DNA of 64,000 bases from Halichondria panicea (lineage: Eukaryota; Porifera; Demospongiae; Suberitida; Halichondriidae). Made by a program: the position numbers and the translations under genes. Every line of letters begins with the position of its first letter. The stretch's first letter is position 1. The DNA lies in NCBI RefSeq assembly GCF_963675165.1, contig NC_087378.1, positions 1,077,001 through 1,141,000 of the forward strand. Reading direction: 5' to 3'. Positions 23,501-34,136 of the stretch are shown piece by piece. The notes below the pieces were generated by a model. It was not told the DNA's origin. It made no database searches and saw only the letters and a program-made list of their open reading frames with translations.

Positions 23501-26500
23501 ACATGAGCACCACACTGAACCAACATCTCCGTCTCCACATTGTTGGCCACGTTACCAGTCTCATCCACACCTCTCCGTCGATAACGGGTGCCTGTGGTGG
23601 GTATGGGTGTGTGGTATGGGGGTGTGGTATGGGGGTTAGGCAGTGGAGGAGTGGGGGGTGCAAGCATGCATAGGTATGATAAATACATTGTAGCCCAGCG
23701 AATAACATGGCACCCGTGCTCCTACTCTAGAAATGAGTATATATACTAATGAATCTTGGCTATAACACACAACATACAAGCAAAATGAATAGCACTACAC
23801 CATCTGGTGGTCTAACAGCTCACCTGCTCTGTGTCTGCTTCGCCTGGATACGATGGCCAGTGTGAATGTGGGGGATGGACTCTCCTCCTCCCCCGCAGAC
23901 CTTTCACTCAACATCCCCTCTTTCCTCACAGATACCCACCCCTCCTCCTCACTAGCACGAGCTGAGGAGCTTGCAAAATAGTCTGATTCGAAGTTAGACA
24001 GGTCTGATTCGGGTCTAAGTCTGTTGGGTGTCAGCCCATTAGTTTGGTCTCCAAGACGATCCTTCAACAGGTCTTCACAGAGAGATGATAAGGAAGGGAC
24101 AGGTTTCTCCCCCTCAGCTTGACAGTCGTCATCAATCACTATAGTAACTTTGCTCGCCTCAGAGGTCAATATCTCAGGAGCTATAAGATCATCTTGTTCT
24201 TTTTCAGACCTCTTATCCTTTATTTCTGGTATTTCCTCACGTGCCTGGTCTAAGTGTTGAGTAGCTGCCTCTGAAACTCTCTCTATTATCACTTCTTGAT
24301 CAGTTTCGTTCATATCCCTCATCATCAACTTGTCAATGTCTTCTTGTTGGTCACTGTCTCCGTCGCTCTCACTGTCTGTCTCATAACCAGACCCAGACAA
24401 CTCGGACTGAATGGCTGCACATGGACAAAGAGACAGTGAGCATCACAGTACAGAACCAAGTGAGCATCACAGTACAGAACCAAGGTGTGGTGTGTGGCGT
24501 ATAAATTAGAGGGTGGTATAAATTTTCACAGTCTTTGCTATTAAACATATACCGCAAACATTTATACCCACAACATTTATTATTGCATGCATGCATGCTG
24601 CAGAATACTGCTATTCCGCAAAAACCTTTCTAATGGTCATTCTGCGAAAATTTATACCCTCAAAATATACCCGTTATACGATAATTTCCTCAAGACTCTT
24701 ATACAAAATGTTCAACTGAAAGCATTGGCTTACTGTTCAGAGAGTCTTGTTCTTTTAGAGCGAGGTCAGAGGAGGACAGAGTAGTTAGTCCAAAATCAAG
24801 GTCAGAGGTCAAGCTCATCCTCTTCTCAGCATACCTACAATGGCGACAGTTATAGCTGTACTGTGATTACCGGAGGGAGGGAGGTGAGCTTAACACATAT
24901 ATAGTAGCTGAAGGTAGGGTATGTACCCGTAAAGAGAACATACATACATGTACGTACTTATTGTTCCAGCCTGGCTGCAAGATGTCGGGGGTGTCCTTTG
25001 TGGTGATAGGGATCTGACGGATCTCAACGTAGCCTTGGATGATAGGCAGTATCCACTCGTCCGAAACATCACCCTGGATACAGAGAGAGGGGGGGGGCAT
25101 AATATCAATCAACGGACTAGTGAAAAGTGCTATATGTACAGTGCAACCGTATTTAGATCAATTTGGTGTAGTTGCACACTTTGTTGGTTGAACAGAATCA
25201 GTATGTTTGACCCACTACAACATTCTTGGCACAGTATTGGCTATTAGACACTTGATACCACATGCAATAGTTACCTGATAGTTCTCTATAAGATCTGTTA
25301 GCATCCACTTGTTCCAGAAGAAGCGTTCATCCACCTACACAGTTAATATAAGTCAACTAACATGTTGATGTATGATACCGAAACGTATGCTTCAATGTCT
25401 TGGATGCTGATAAACTAAACTAGACATAGAGGGGCCAACAGTCTATTCAAGGAATAGTGAGTTTGCACACAACGTAAGTGGAAACACTCAAGCAGCCTTC
25501 ATAACAATAAACATACAGTTTTCCACAGAGGCAGATGTTTATTGTTGCTCTGCTCAGTCTTCCTCTGGAGGTTTTGTGTCAGGTCAAAGTCGGTGGAGAA
25601 GTAGAAGGATCGCGAATCATTAAACATCCCCAGTAAGGCCTGCACATACATACACATGTAACAGACAATCACTCACAACCAGCTGTAGAATACTAGCAGA
25701 GGTACAGTAAGTAACCCTGGATGGCTACAGAGTCTGATCTGACTTGCTTACTCTGTGGCATACTTCAGTGTATTTAGATCCTACTGGCTAGTGCTAATGC
25801 AAGGGTTGTATGACAGACAACTTACCTCTGTTAGCCTCTTCTCTACTTTCTCTCTGTCCTTGAGTTCCTTGGGTTTCTCAGAATCAGTCACAAAGCTCAT
25901 GAACTTCTCTTTAAATGTAGGTGAAGAGGGGCGACCGGTAGATGACCCTGTTGCCATGTCATTAAGCTCCACCCCCAATCCCGGCAGTGATATGAACACT
26001 GCTGGCTTTTCAAATTTTTCAGAAGCCTGTAGGAGAAATGAGAGAGATAAGAGAGAATGTATGTAGGACTGGTACTATAATATATCACTGTACAAATTGT
26101 CCAATGGTAGTGTAATTCAATACATAAGCATTCAAATACTTCAGATACACTGTTTGGGAACTCACTAACGATGGGACAAAGAAGTAATTGCAGACAACTC
26201 TAGCTCCTATTCACGTTTAACTACAACCCCCTCCCCCCCCACACACACACAGGGCCGTGTTGTACTCCATCAATTCTAACTCCTATTCATATTCAACAAC
26301 CCCCCTCCCCCCCACACACACACAGGGCCGTATTATGAGCTCTAGCTATCAATCAAGTTGTACCCTTCCAATGGCTGTACTTACTGTACGTACCTCAAGT
26401 CCGACAATCTCAACAGATGGTTCGGTTGTTAAGGGGATAATGGTGATCTTGTCCACACAGTACACCTTACCCCCCTGAGGCAAGGTGCCCACACAGGTGG

Positions 26501-27259
26501 CTTGAGTGATGAGCAGCAACTTCCATTCTCCATCTAGAGAGAAATAATATACTCATTTCATGCATAATAATTATGAGTGAATGCCATTCTTTATATGCAA
26601 GCCATAACTATAGTATTAGAGTGAGTACTTTAGAACTGCTTCAAAAGACGCACATTACACAAATTAATGTTAGACTTTCAGGGTTGACCAAGGAAGCACC
26701 AAATGAATCAACTAAGGAGAGGCTAGAGTATGTAAAGTTATACTAGAGAAGTGTGGGGATCAGGTAATTACATGTGTTCTAATTTGGTGACACAAGACAT
26801 ACAATAACTGCAAACGACAGCTATACACATCTGTAATAGGCTGTAAACAAACAATGTCTGTAGTTTTATATCCGACAAAATACCCACACAACACCAGTCA
26901 TTGGCCGGCTGTCACACATATGTAATACACAGCGATACGTTAAGGCTTCACATAGTACATTGATGTGGTTAAATATAAAACCTATACTCATACGTACTCA
27001 CCAGTGAAAAATCTTATCTTTCCGATACATCCCCACACTGGCCCATGATGAGATGTAGACTCAGCATGGTTTGCATCAAACTCTGCTCAAAGAGAGTAAC
27101 CAATAAACATCATTGATACACTAGCAGCTCTCTCATACCTGAGCCTAGTAACAGCTCTCCTGATCTCTTACAGCACCACACAGAGCTCTGCCCTCGACTC
27201 AGTATGACGTGGTCTGTAGTAACGAATAGGTCTATCAAACTAATCTCTGATGTATCCAT
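19007..27259 (-). CDS. INPP5F: Phosphoinositide phosphatase SAC2
   Basis: Inositol 4-phosphatase of the SAC family, acting on PI4P at endosomes in known orthologues. About 15 short exons read from ATG 27259 (MDTSEIS) to the stop at 19007. The N-terminal part (27259-25000) matches the INPP5F start ([15 protein letters not shown]). The SAC domain holds [19 protein letters not shown] (across the 23823/23590 junction), RGSVPVYW, the catalytic P-loop [10 protein letters not shown] (about 22021-22050, CX5R), MWGNNGD and [12 protein letters not shown]. An acidic Ser/Glu-rich insert of about 190 residues (23823-24410) interrupts the SAC domain. The hSac2 homology domain follows (about 20085-21000: [35 protein letters not shown]). 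The C-terminal tail (19007-19771) is Ser-rich and basic and ends SKIIIV, like the RIIQI end of vertebrate INPP5F. Introns hold a G23 run near 22827, a GT microsatellite and small repeats. Confidence 0.93.
20510..20542. repeat. (GT)n microsatellite
   Basis: An uninterrupted GT/TG run of about 32 bases in an INPP5F intron, directly after the acceptor side of the exon that encodes [13 protein letters not shown]. Confidence 0.9.
22130..22740. other. Large INPP5F intron without exons
   Basis: About 600 bp between the exon with the catalytic P-loop and the next upstream exon. I see no coding exon, inverted repeat or RNA gene. It has short low-complexity ACATGTAC-type stretches only. Confidence 0.4.
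24504..24684. repeat. TATAGCGGG-family MITE, degenerate
   Basis: The right end (GCGAAAATTTATACCCTC, then AAAATATACCCGTTATACG) closely matches the right end of the element at 45239-45319. Interior inverted pieces (GGTATAAATTTTC near 24515; GCAAACATTTATACC near 24553) belong to the same family. It lies in an INPP5F intron. Confidence 0.6.
26200..26335. repeat. Imperfect tandem duplication of about 70 bp
   Basis: Two adjacent copies of a unit of about 70 bp: AACTC-TAGCTCCTATTCA, a C-rich tract, ACACACACACAGGGCCGT. The second copy is shifted and slightly diverged. It is in an INPP5F intron, just 3' (on the gene strand) of the exon encoding the ASEKFEKP region. Confidence 0.75.
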
Positions 27260-27583
27260 CCCGTAGTTCAGCACAGTACAGTACAGTCGAGTCTAGTACA
27301 GTATAAAAGAAGTGATGACAGTCTAGTCATGAAGGTGGCAGGAAATGGACAGAGAATTGTCATTAACACCGGAAGTAAACAAAAAAGGTCAAAGATCAGG
27401 TGAATTAATAGTAGTTGGGCGTGGCCCGACCAACACTAGCCTCGAGACCAGGCTAATCGCGGAGTTCATGTCAGAACTGCAAATCACCTGAACTCAGCAT
27501 CCACATACATTAGTAATTTTTTTGCCATTATTTTTCCTTCTATTTTGTCTAGCTAGCTTTGTATCTCACCCTCTAACCTTTAC
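27260..27583. promoter_or_regulatory. Divergent promoter region, INPP5F and unknown gene
   Basis: 324 bp between the ATG of INPP5F (-) and the first ATG of the downstream + gene. It contains a fragment of the GCCTCGA-type repeat at about 27437-27460 (GCCTCGAGACCAGGCTAATC). A shared promoter is inferred from the layout only. Confidence 0.45.
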
Positions 27584-28247
27584 ATGAAAAATGACGATAA
27601 AAAAAAAAGGCCTGTTACGGCCCCGTACGGCCGTAAAACAGGCATGAAACGCTGCCTCAAATTTTCCAGCGGCGCTCCGCGCGCCGCGCCGGAGGCAGTC
27701 CCACGTGTACTTGGGTCATTCGCACCGGAGGTTTCGCACTACCCAAGTGACCCCCAAACCTACTCCACTGATAAGATGTCTAGCAGTAGCAATAGCAGTA
27801 CGGATGTGGGAATTGAAGAGCTAACACAACAAATTGATGAGCTAACACAACTAAAGCTGAAGAAAATGAAGGTAACCATTTCATAGACAAAATTACCTGC
27901 CTGTAATATCGTTGTTTGTTTTGTAGTCCAAGGAACAACCAAGGAAAAGGAGAAAAAAAGAGCCAAGTTTTCCCAAAACTGGCAAAAGCAGCTGTTCTAG
28001 TAGTGTCAGTACACAGGCCAAAAAGACGTTACGTTCGGATCTCGACAACGAATGTCCTCCCTGTTGTCACTGGTTTGCACTTGCGTTGTATGAGCTATAT
28101 TGTACACTAGATAGTCAAGACAAATCTGATAATATAAGTGTTGAATTTCTAACCAATGGCAATAATTACACTATAAAAAGAGTTCACCTGGATCGATGTA
28201 TAAAAAGCTTACTGAGGTCCATGAACAAAAAACAAAGAACTTTCTAA
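27584..28247 (+). CDS. Unrecognised small basic/serine-rich protein
   Basis: Two exons, 27584-27871 and 27927-28247, join in phase. The likelier start is ATG 27776 (MSSSSNSS), because the upstream 64 codons run through a GC-rich palindromic block and have poor coding character. From 27776 the product is about 138 residues: a Ser-rich start, a short amphipathic helix (EELTQQIDELTQLKLKK), a lysine/arginine cluster that could be a nuclear signal, then a Cys/Trp-containing domain (CPPCCHWFALALYELY). The frame stops at 28245-28247, but another frame overlaps from 28196 to 28444 and looks coding (ITYMGLLSRAIDNFLFAEDV), and more coding-like sequence lies at 28618-28789. This may be one gene with a frameshift at the A-run near 28226, or with an unseen splice. 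I do not recognise the family. Confidence 0.45.
27596..27760. repeat. GC-rich palindromic block
   Basis: Strikingly GC-rich DNA in an AT-rich region. It has a palindrome centred near 27620 (CCTGTTACGGCC ... GGCCGTAAAACAGG) and a second inverted pair at about 27709-27750 (ACTTGGGT ... ACCCAAGT). It could be a small mobile element or a CpG-rich promoter core. Confidence 0.5.
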
Positions 28248-29817
28248 TGGGAGTAAGAAGTAACCCCTTGCTTTGTAGTGCTGAAATTACCTACATGGGT
28301 TTGTTATCCAGGGCGATTGACAATTTCCTATTTGCTGAAGATGTAAATGAAGGAGCTAGTTTTCACCAATTTCCTACCAGAATACGCGATAAAAAAATTG
28401 ATAAAGCAGATATACTGGTTGTCTCATTACCGGATTTAATTTAATTTATACTCATGTTTACATTCTTGTCCTCAATGTTTACAATCTCTTGTCCTAAAAA
28501 CAAACTATCTCATGTTTACATTCTTAATAAGCCTGTACGTATGTGTGTGGGGGGGAGTTGTGTACAGTACATTGGCTATATGTAGCGATATTAGACTAAT
28601 TTTCGTTTTTGCTGTTGGTCAAGCGAATGCAGAGATACAGCGTTTTGAAGAACCTAGCCAGCCAGTAAAATATTTGTACAAAAATTTACCGCATTCGTAC
28701 TGTACTTGGGCGGGACTTATGAAATTTGTCAAAAATGATCTTAAAGTTAGCATATCTGCTGAACCGCTTGGTCTACTCTCTTTGAAATAGACTCAGGAGT
28801 TAACATTGTAACGATTTGATATCTATTATATATGAAGTTTATAATGTTTCTGTAATGTATATCTTTCCAGTGTGATGTCTCCTGCTTCAGAGTGTTCTTT
28901 TATTAACCATGCTATCTTTTCACTATTGTATCATGTGTCAGAACTCTCATCAATGTCCACCTTATGCTTGTATCTGTTTCTTGATCTTTAATTAAACAAC
29001 TTTTCCGTCAATTTCATTTGGTCTAAATAGATTTAAGGCCACGCAACTATAGATCTATGATGCAACTCTGTTAACAACTTCCAGTGGATTACTCCTGTCT
29101 TGTTTCGTGTGCAAATTGAATCGGTTCTTGCAATTTGATAGTTTTTGTAGATTGCATTGTTGTCCCTGCAATTCCCTCCAATATTTCTTCAACAGAGGCT
29201 TTCAGTGAGTAACTTTTAAGAAATAATTACAGCTATTGGTACACTTGGGCTTGATTTGACTGCATTTCCATTCTTAGTTCCACCCACCAATCCATGCAAT
29301 ATGTGATTCCGCAAGAAATGAAAGCGTATTGGAGCAGCAACTTTTTGCATAATCCCCTAGAGCTAGAGAGAGTTAAAGATGAAAGACATGCTTCACTTGT
29401 GTTTTTGTTCTGTTTGATTGACAAAATATGATGATTACTTTTGTGAAAAAATCACACATATGTAGAACAAGCATCAAATGCTAAAAAACTGTTAATTCTA
29501 CGCTATTTTTTTACCCCTGGGAACACCTGTTTTTTGCTAGGCTCTTCCAGAGCTAGCTTACGGATAGCCCTTCTTGTTCACTCACTTTCTGGTCCTGTTT
29601 CCTACCATTTAGCCTCGAATCCACGCTGATTAAACCTAGAGGCGACAGGCGCGGTGCAGCTCAAGTACGTACAACGATCTACAAGCAGAGCTACATCGTC
29701 ACCACGCACTCTCTCCCCGAGGTGTCTGGCCTCGAGACTACCTCCTTCTGGACCTGAGCATCCAAAATAGCGTATTGCTTTTCCCTCACTGTTTGTAAAA
29801 TTAAAAAGTGCAATAAA
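28248..29817 (+). other. Mostly non-coding stretch with possible exon remnants
   Basis: 28248-28444 and 28618-28789 are coding-like on the + strand (see the gene at 27584). From 28790 to 29817 I see no gene. Fragments of the GCCTCGA repeat occur at about 29612-29640 and 29720-29735. The last 200 bp should contain the GOLGA7 promoter. Confidence 0.4.
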
Positions 29818-30766
29818 ATGGAGGCTGAACCAAGCCTAATTACAAAGATCTTTATTCAAAGAGACTACACTTATGGAACTGGTGTGAGATTCCGTGAAGA
29901 TGTCCCTCAAGAGCTTTCTGGAAAGGTAAGCTTATGGCTGAGGAATATGGTTGATTGTAAAGTAACTTTACAGATTGAACCATCAGTGTACAAGGAAACT
30001 TTGGAACATGTAAATGAGATATTTGAAAAAGCTGAGGCTATGAGTTGTAGGACCATCACTGAGGGTTGCTTCAGCTGTATAACTGGATACACACTGCACT
30101 ACTGCTTCAAGACTTATTATGAACGAGTGAGTTCAATATTAGATACTAGATATACAGTTTAGTTATTATTTTGTTCATCAGATTCATTCATTTTGTGTGA
30201 CGTTACTTTCTTTACAGTGTGTGGAAGAAGTGGCGAGATACCTACAACAGCAAAACGACAGCGTGTATTTGAACAAAGGCATCACTTTTGGCGACCCCAT
30301 GGATCGAGGCTTGAGATGTGTATCCCACTGTTACCTATGACTGCATGCTCACTGTACTGCTACTCTAATTGTATACTTGTACACTACATTAATGTAGAAC
30401 CATAATTATGAGGAAAGCATTAGGATAGCAGTGTCCGCTGTTTTCAGTAAACTATTGTAGTGTGTAATTTTCGCTGTTTTCGAGGGTTACCAATCCTCCA
30501 CAACAATTGTTTGTTAATTAGAATTATCTGCTGTAACATGCAAATATGGAAGGCGTGACCTGGTAGTAGTGAACCCACGAAATTTATTCAACGAAATACT
30601 TTTAGAGGCATTCCACAGAATTTAAGAGTCTCGAAAATATCACGCTATATGGTGGATAAACTACAATTGAATAGTTCTGGGAATAGTGTCGTATTTAATC
30701 TCTCCTTGACTCGTTTAACAGATGGAGGTGGTCATTGCAAGGACGCCAAGAGAGACCAACATGTGA
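29818..30766 (+). CDS. GOLGA7: Golgin A7 / ERF4 palmitoyltransferase subunit
   Basis: Accessory subunit of the DHHC9-type protein palmitoyltransferase that modifies Ras and other cargo at the Golgi. Four exons: 29818-29925, 29974-30126, 30218-30319 and 30722-30766, giving 135 residues against about 137 in vertebrates. Residues 8-21 KIFIQRDYTYGTGV match KVFIQRDYSSGT of GOLGA7. EGCFSCITGYTLHYC matches the conserved Cys-rich EGCLACLTAYT. DPMDRGLR then MEVVIARTPRETNM matches the family's C-terminus. The first intron is only 48 bp and a multiple of three, so it reads through without a stop; the protein alignment shows that it must be spliced. The third intron contains a MITE-like repeat. Confidence is high because all phases and conserved blocks agree. 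Confidence 0.93.
30461..30625. repeat. MITE-like repeat, GTGTAATTTTCGCTGTTTTCG family
   Basis: It shares its beginning (GTTTTCGAGGGTTACCAATC, then CTCCAC) and end (TTTATTCAACGAAATACTTT) with the element at 51624-51780. It lies in the last intron of GOLGA7. No coding capacity. Confidence 0.7.
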
Positions 30767-31010
30767 CATCATTCACAGTGAACTGATATCAAACATTGTG
30801 TAATAGTCAATCAATGTACAAATGCTATTTTGTTTTTATGTCATCCTGTTTCCTGTTATACTATTACTGTATAATTATAGTGTTGTTTATGTGTATCACA
30901 AATTTCATTATTACTTGAATAATTTTATGAAAAATGATTACGATTATACAACACTTAATTCACAAATTAATTGGTAAAGGTCACACAACACATTTAATAA
31001 CCTTGTCCTC
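30767..31010. other. Convergent 3' region GOLGA7 / WFS1
   Basis: An AT-rich stretch of 244 bp between the two stop codons holds the 3' UTRs of both genes. No repeat or gene seen. Confidence 0.5.
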
Positions 31011-33787
31011 CTACGTAGGCACTGTATAGCCAAACAATATTTCCAATAATACATACACAGTTTTCTTCAGAGAGTAGACAAATCTCGAGAATAAAAACTT
31101 GCTCCGCTGTTTCTTTTGCATACTAATCACATTAACCCCCTCTTCCATATAAGGCACCAACGACTGAGCTTGTAGTGTGATATGCGTAGAGCCCATTCCA
31201 CTGACAAATGTAGCGTTGAACTTCAAGTATGTGCCCGACTGCAACTTAACAACAGTATCCAGGAAGGAAGTATCGGCTAGAAGAGTGGCCGGTATCGGAT
31301 CATACGTGGTCTTGTTTGTGAGGTTGAGTCTGAGTTCAATATCGAATGTGTACTGAAGATTATGATGAAAATTGCAGCCTGCGTAGATGCATGTTGGATT
31401 ATCTTTATCATCACCACACATGGGCTCGGAACTCCCAAAGAGACAGGTCAGTGCAGTCTGTATTGGTGACGGTAGCGAGTGCAAAGATAGCGCTCCATTG
31501 TCAATGATGTTAGACATTTTCACTTCAACAATTATTCCATTGGCTTCAAAAACACGATCTTTTAGATGGTAGCAATTAATCTCAGTCTGAACAGAATTTG
31601 TGTTTCCACCAGTGTCTGGAATACAAGTGTTTAAATACTCCTGAGGGGTGACTACTGGTAGGGCATCAGGCTCGTGAACACTTGTATACACAGTAGAGCC
31701 TATGAAGATGAACAAGATACTCAATAGAATCTGGAGGGACAAGATATAGTCGAGAGGTATGTTGAGCCATTTGGTTTGTTTTATCCACTTGAAATTGACG
31801 GCGACAAACAAGAGGAGAAGAGAGATCACAACGACAACTGAGAGAGAAATGAAAAATGGTTGAGACGCACCAAAGTAGAAGAAGAGAATGGTTGGGGATA
31901 GTAAAAACAGAAATGGGAGGAACGGAACAACAGCAATCATAAGGAGCACACCACCGGCAGCCATTGCTAAATACCGTGGACTAGTGAGATAGAGAAAGTT
32001 TCGACTCAAGACACTCCAGCACAAGAACAACATTATTGGGCCGAGACCAGTAACAAAGTTCTTCCATGAATACTTATACAACATGTATACCATAATGCCC
32101 AACTGAATCGGAAACTGTACCAGCGAAATCAAATTCACTTCAATCCACATTAGTGAAAATATGCTTCGTGAAGGAAAGAATAAGAATTCAGGTATCGGAA
32201 CGTAGTTCTGCAAGAAATCCAAAACCATATAGATTTCCGAAAATGAGCGAGACAGAATAATAATCAGAGTCAGTGGAGACTTGTACAAATTAAATTCAAA
32301 GAATAGACCGACTACGAATATGAAGGAGACAACTGTCAATAACTCGTTAAAGACAATTTGCTGATGAGAAAGTCCCATTGTTACCAAAGCAATAGCAAGG
32401 GCGACCAGGAACGCTACATAAGGTCCTACAGCATGCTGGATATAGCTTTTCTTGGGTGTTTTCATTTCAATTTTTTCACTGCTTTCATTGAAGTACTGAA
32501 TAATGGTAGAGTATTCGAGCATCAAAAAACTTTTCTCTGAAGTGAGGACAATCTGAAGGGTAGTCAACATCATTACAATGAAAGAAGTGTAGAACAGAAT
32601 AGTCGCGATTGTAGACACAATAAAATTGACTGTAAGCAGTGGCAGGAGGTAGGCAAAGAGCAAGAGATAGAACTGTTTTGTTGGGAAGCTGCTCCAGATC
32701 CACCTGATACCCTTTCGTTCGATTTGCTTCAGCGTATTCATTTTGAGATGTTTGAGAGTCTGCCATGGATACTCGAACACCTGCATAGATTGGGAGAATG
32801 TAATGTATGAGGCGCTACAATAAGCATGAATAAATGTGTACAATGAATAGTCAGAAGAGATAAAAATAATGTGTGCAGTTCAGTAGTAGGTACGTGAAGG
32901 AACCACCAAGGAACCAACAGAAATCTTGCAATGCGCAAACATAGTTTTCAAGAAGTTTTGAAATATCAGGAAGTATAGCTAAAACATAAACTACCCATAA
33001 TTATATATACCTTCCTGAAAATGTTTGCTTTCTTGAAATCCTCTAATTTCTCATCGGATAGATCTTCTTCCCCCAAAAAGCTCGGAGCTTGGAAATTCCC
33101 ATCAGCAAAATCAATAGCAACTTGAGTAAAAAGATCCTCAGTAATCTGAGCATGATCAGAGAAATCATTCACCATACAGTATAAAGGTTATTAAGAATCA
33201 ACGATTGTGCAAATTCAATAAGCATAGTTACATAATATAGGAGCAGATCGACTGACCTCATTAGATTGAGTCTGAGAAGCTGCCTCTTGTAGAAGACGTT
33301 TAATGGATCCTCTAAGCATCTTGGAAGACTTGACCAAAGTAACAGTATCGCCTCTGCCACTACCCTGGGACATCAGGAGCCTCGTTGCAGCATCATCAAT
33401 CTTGTCTTTGGGTATTGCAGATTTCCCATCGGCCATTTTGTAGAACATTCGTTTTGCTACAGTGTAGATTTGCTTGTCGGCAGTTGTAGCGTCAGTGATC
33501 CATTTCAGTATTTTGACCGTGTGCTCGGGCAGGACAACATTAGCTGGTAGAGCAGACAATGATCCAAGAAACGATCCGATCCACTGGCTAGCTTGGTCGA
33601 CACCATTCTCAGCAGCCTGCACAAAGCATTTCAAGGACTTTTTAAGAGTATCACTGTCGCTGAATCCCTTTTGCTCTGCTTCTTGGTAGAGCTGGAGTCC
33701 TTTCTCTACAAGAGGATCTTCACTACTTGATGGATCTTTACTTGCATCACCACCAACAGTCTCAGGGAACCTTCTTCTCAGATCCAT
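31011..33787 (-). CDS. WFS1: Wolframin
   Basis: Endoplasmic reticulum membrane protein involved in calcium and ER-stress homeostasis. Exons 33787-33257, 33145-33011 and 32780-31011 join in phase (about 811 residues; vertebrate wolframin has 890). Residues 1-175 are helical and Sel1-like (EKGLQLYQEAEQKG, LKCFVQAAENGVDQAS), as in the family's cytosolic N-terminus. The last exon opens with VFEYPWQTLKHL and then holds roughly nine to eleven hydrophobic segments (32680-31690). It is followed by a lumenal Cys-containing domain (YLNTC, EINCYHLKDRVFEANG, CLFGSSEPMCG, CIYAGCNF) and a final hydrophobic stretch. The lumenal segment fits the OB-like C-terminal domain of wolframin. It is transcribed divergently from PPP2R2, with only 349 bp between the two ATGs. 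Confidence 0.92.
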
Positions 33788-34136
33788 AGCAATTTATACA
33801 GTACAGTATAAAGCAACAAGCGAAGGGGAGGGGCTTGTACAAGAAGTGTCAAACAAGGTCAAAGGTTAGCCTAGTTCTGCAGACTCAGCAAACAAGGTCT
33901 TGTGAGTATCACATGGCTTGTCCTACTTTGAGGAAACAAGATGGCGGAAAAGTCAAGGTCGAGTCTCTTCTAACCTTATTTTAACAGCTATACATTGCCT
34001 ATTAGGCTAACAGTGATTGCCATTTGAAGGAGGAAGGAGCAGGCTAAAGCTTAGACGTCTCTCTCAGCTCTATTGATCGTGTTTATATGCTTGATACGTT
34101 GCTGCATTGACAGAAGAAAAACTGGCTGCTATAGAT
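33788..34136. promoter_or_regulatory. Divergent promoter, WFS1 and PPP2R2
   Basis: 349 bp between two start codons on opposite strands. It contains CAAGATGGCGG at 33938-33948, identical to the core of the YY1 motif common near animal housekeeping start sites. A shared bidirectional promoter is inferred. Confidence 0.55.

Noticed and set aside
29233-29424. Small - strand open frame
   Set aside because: Short, without homology or splice signals, and in an AT-rich non-coding stretch.
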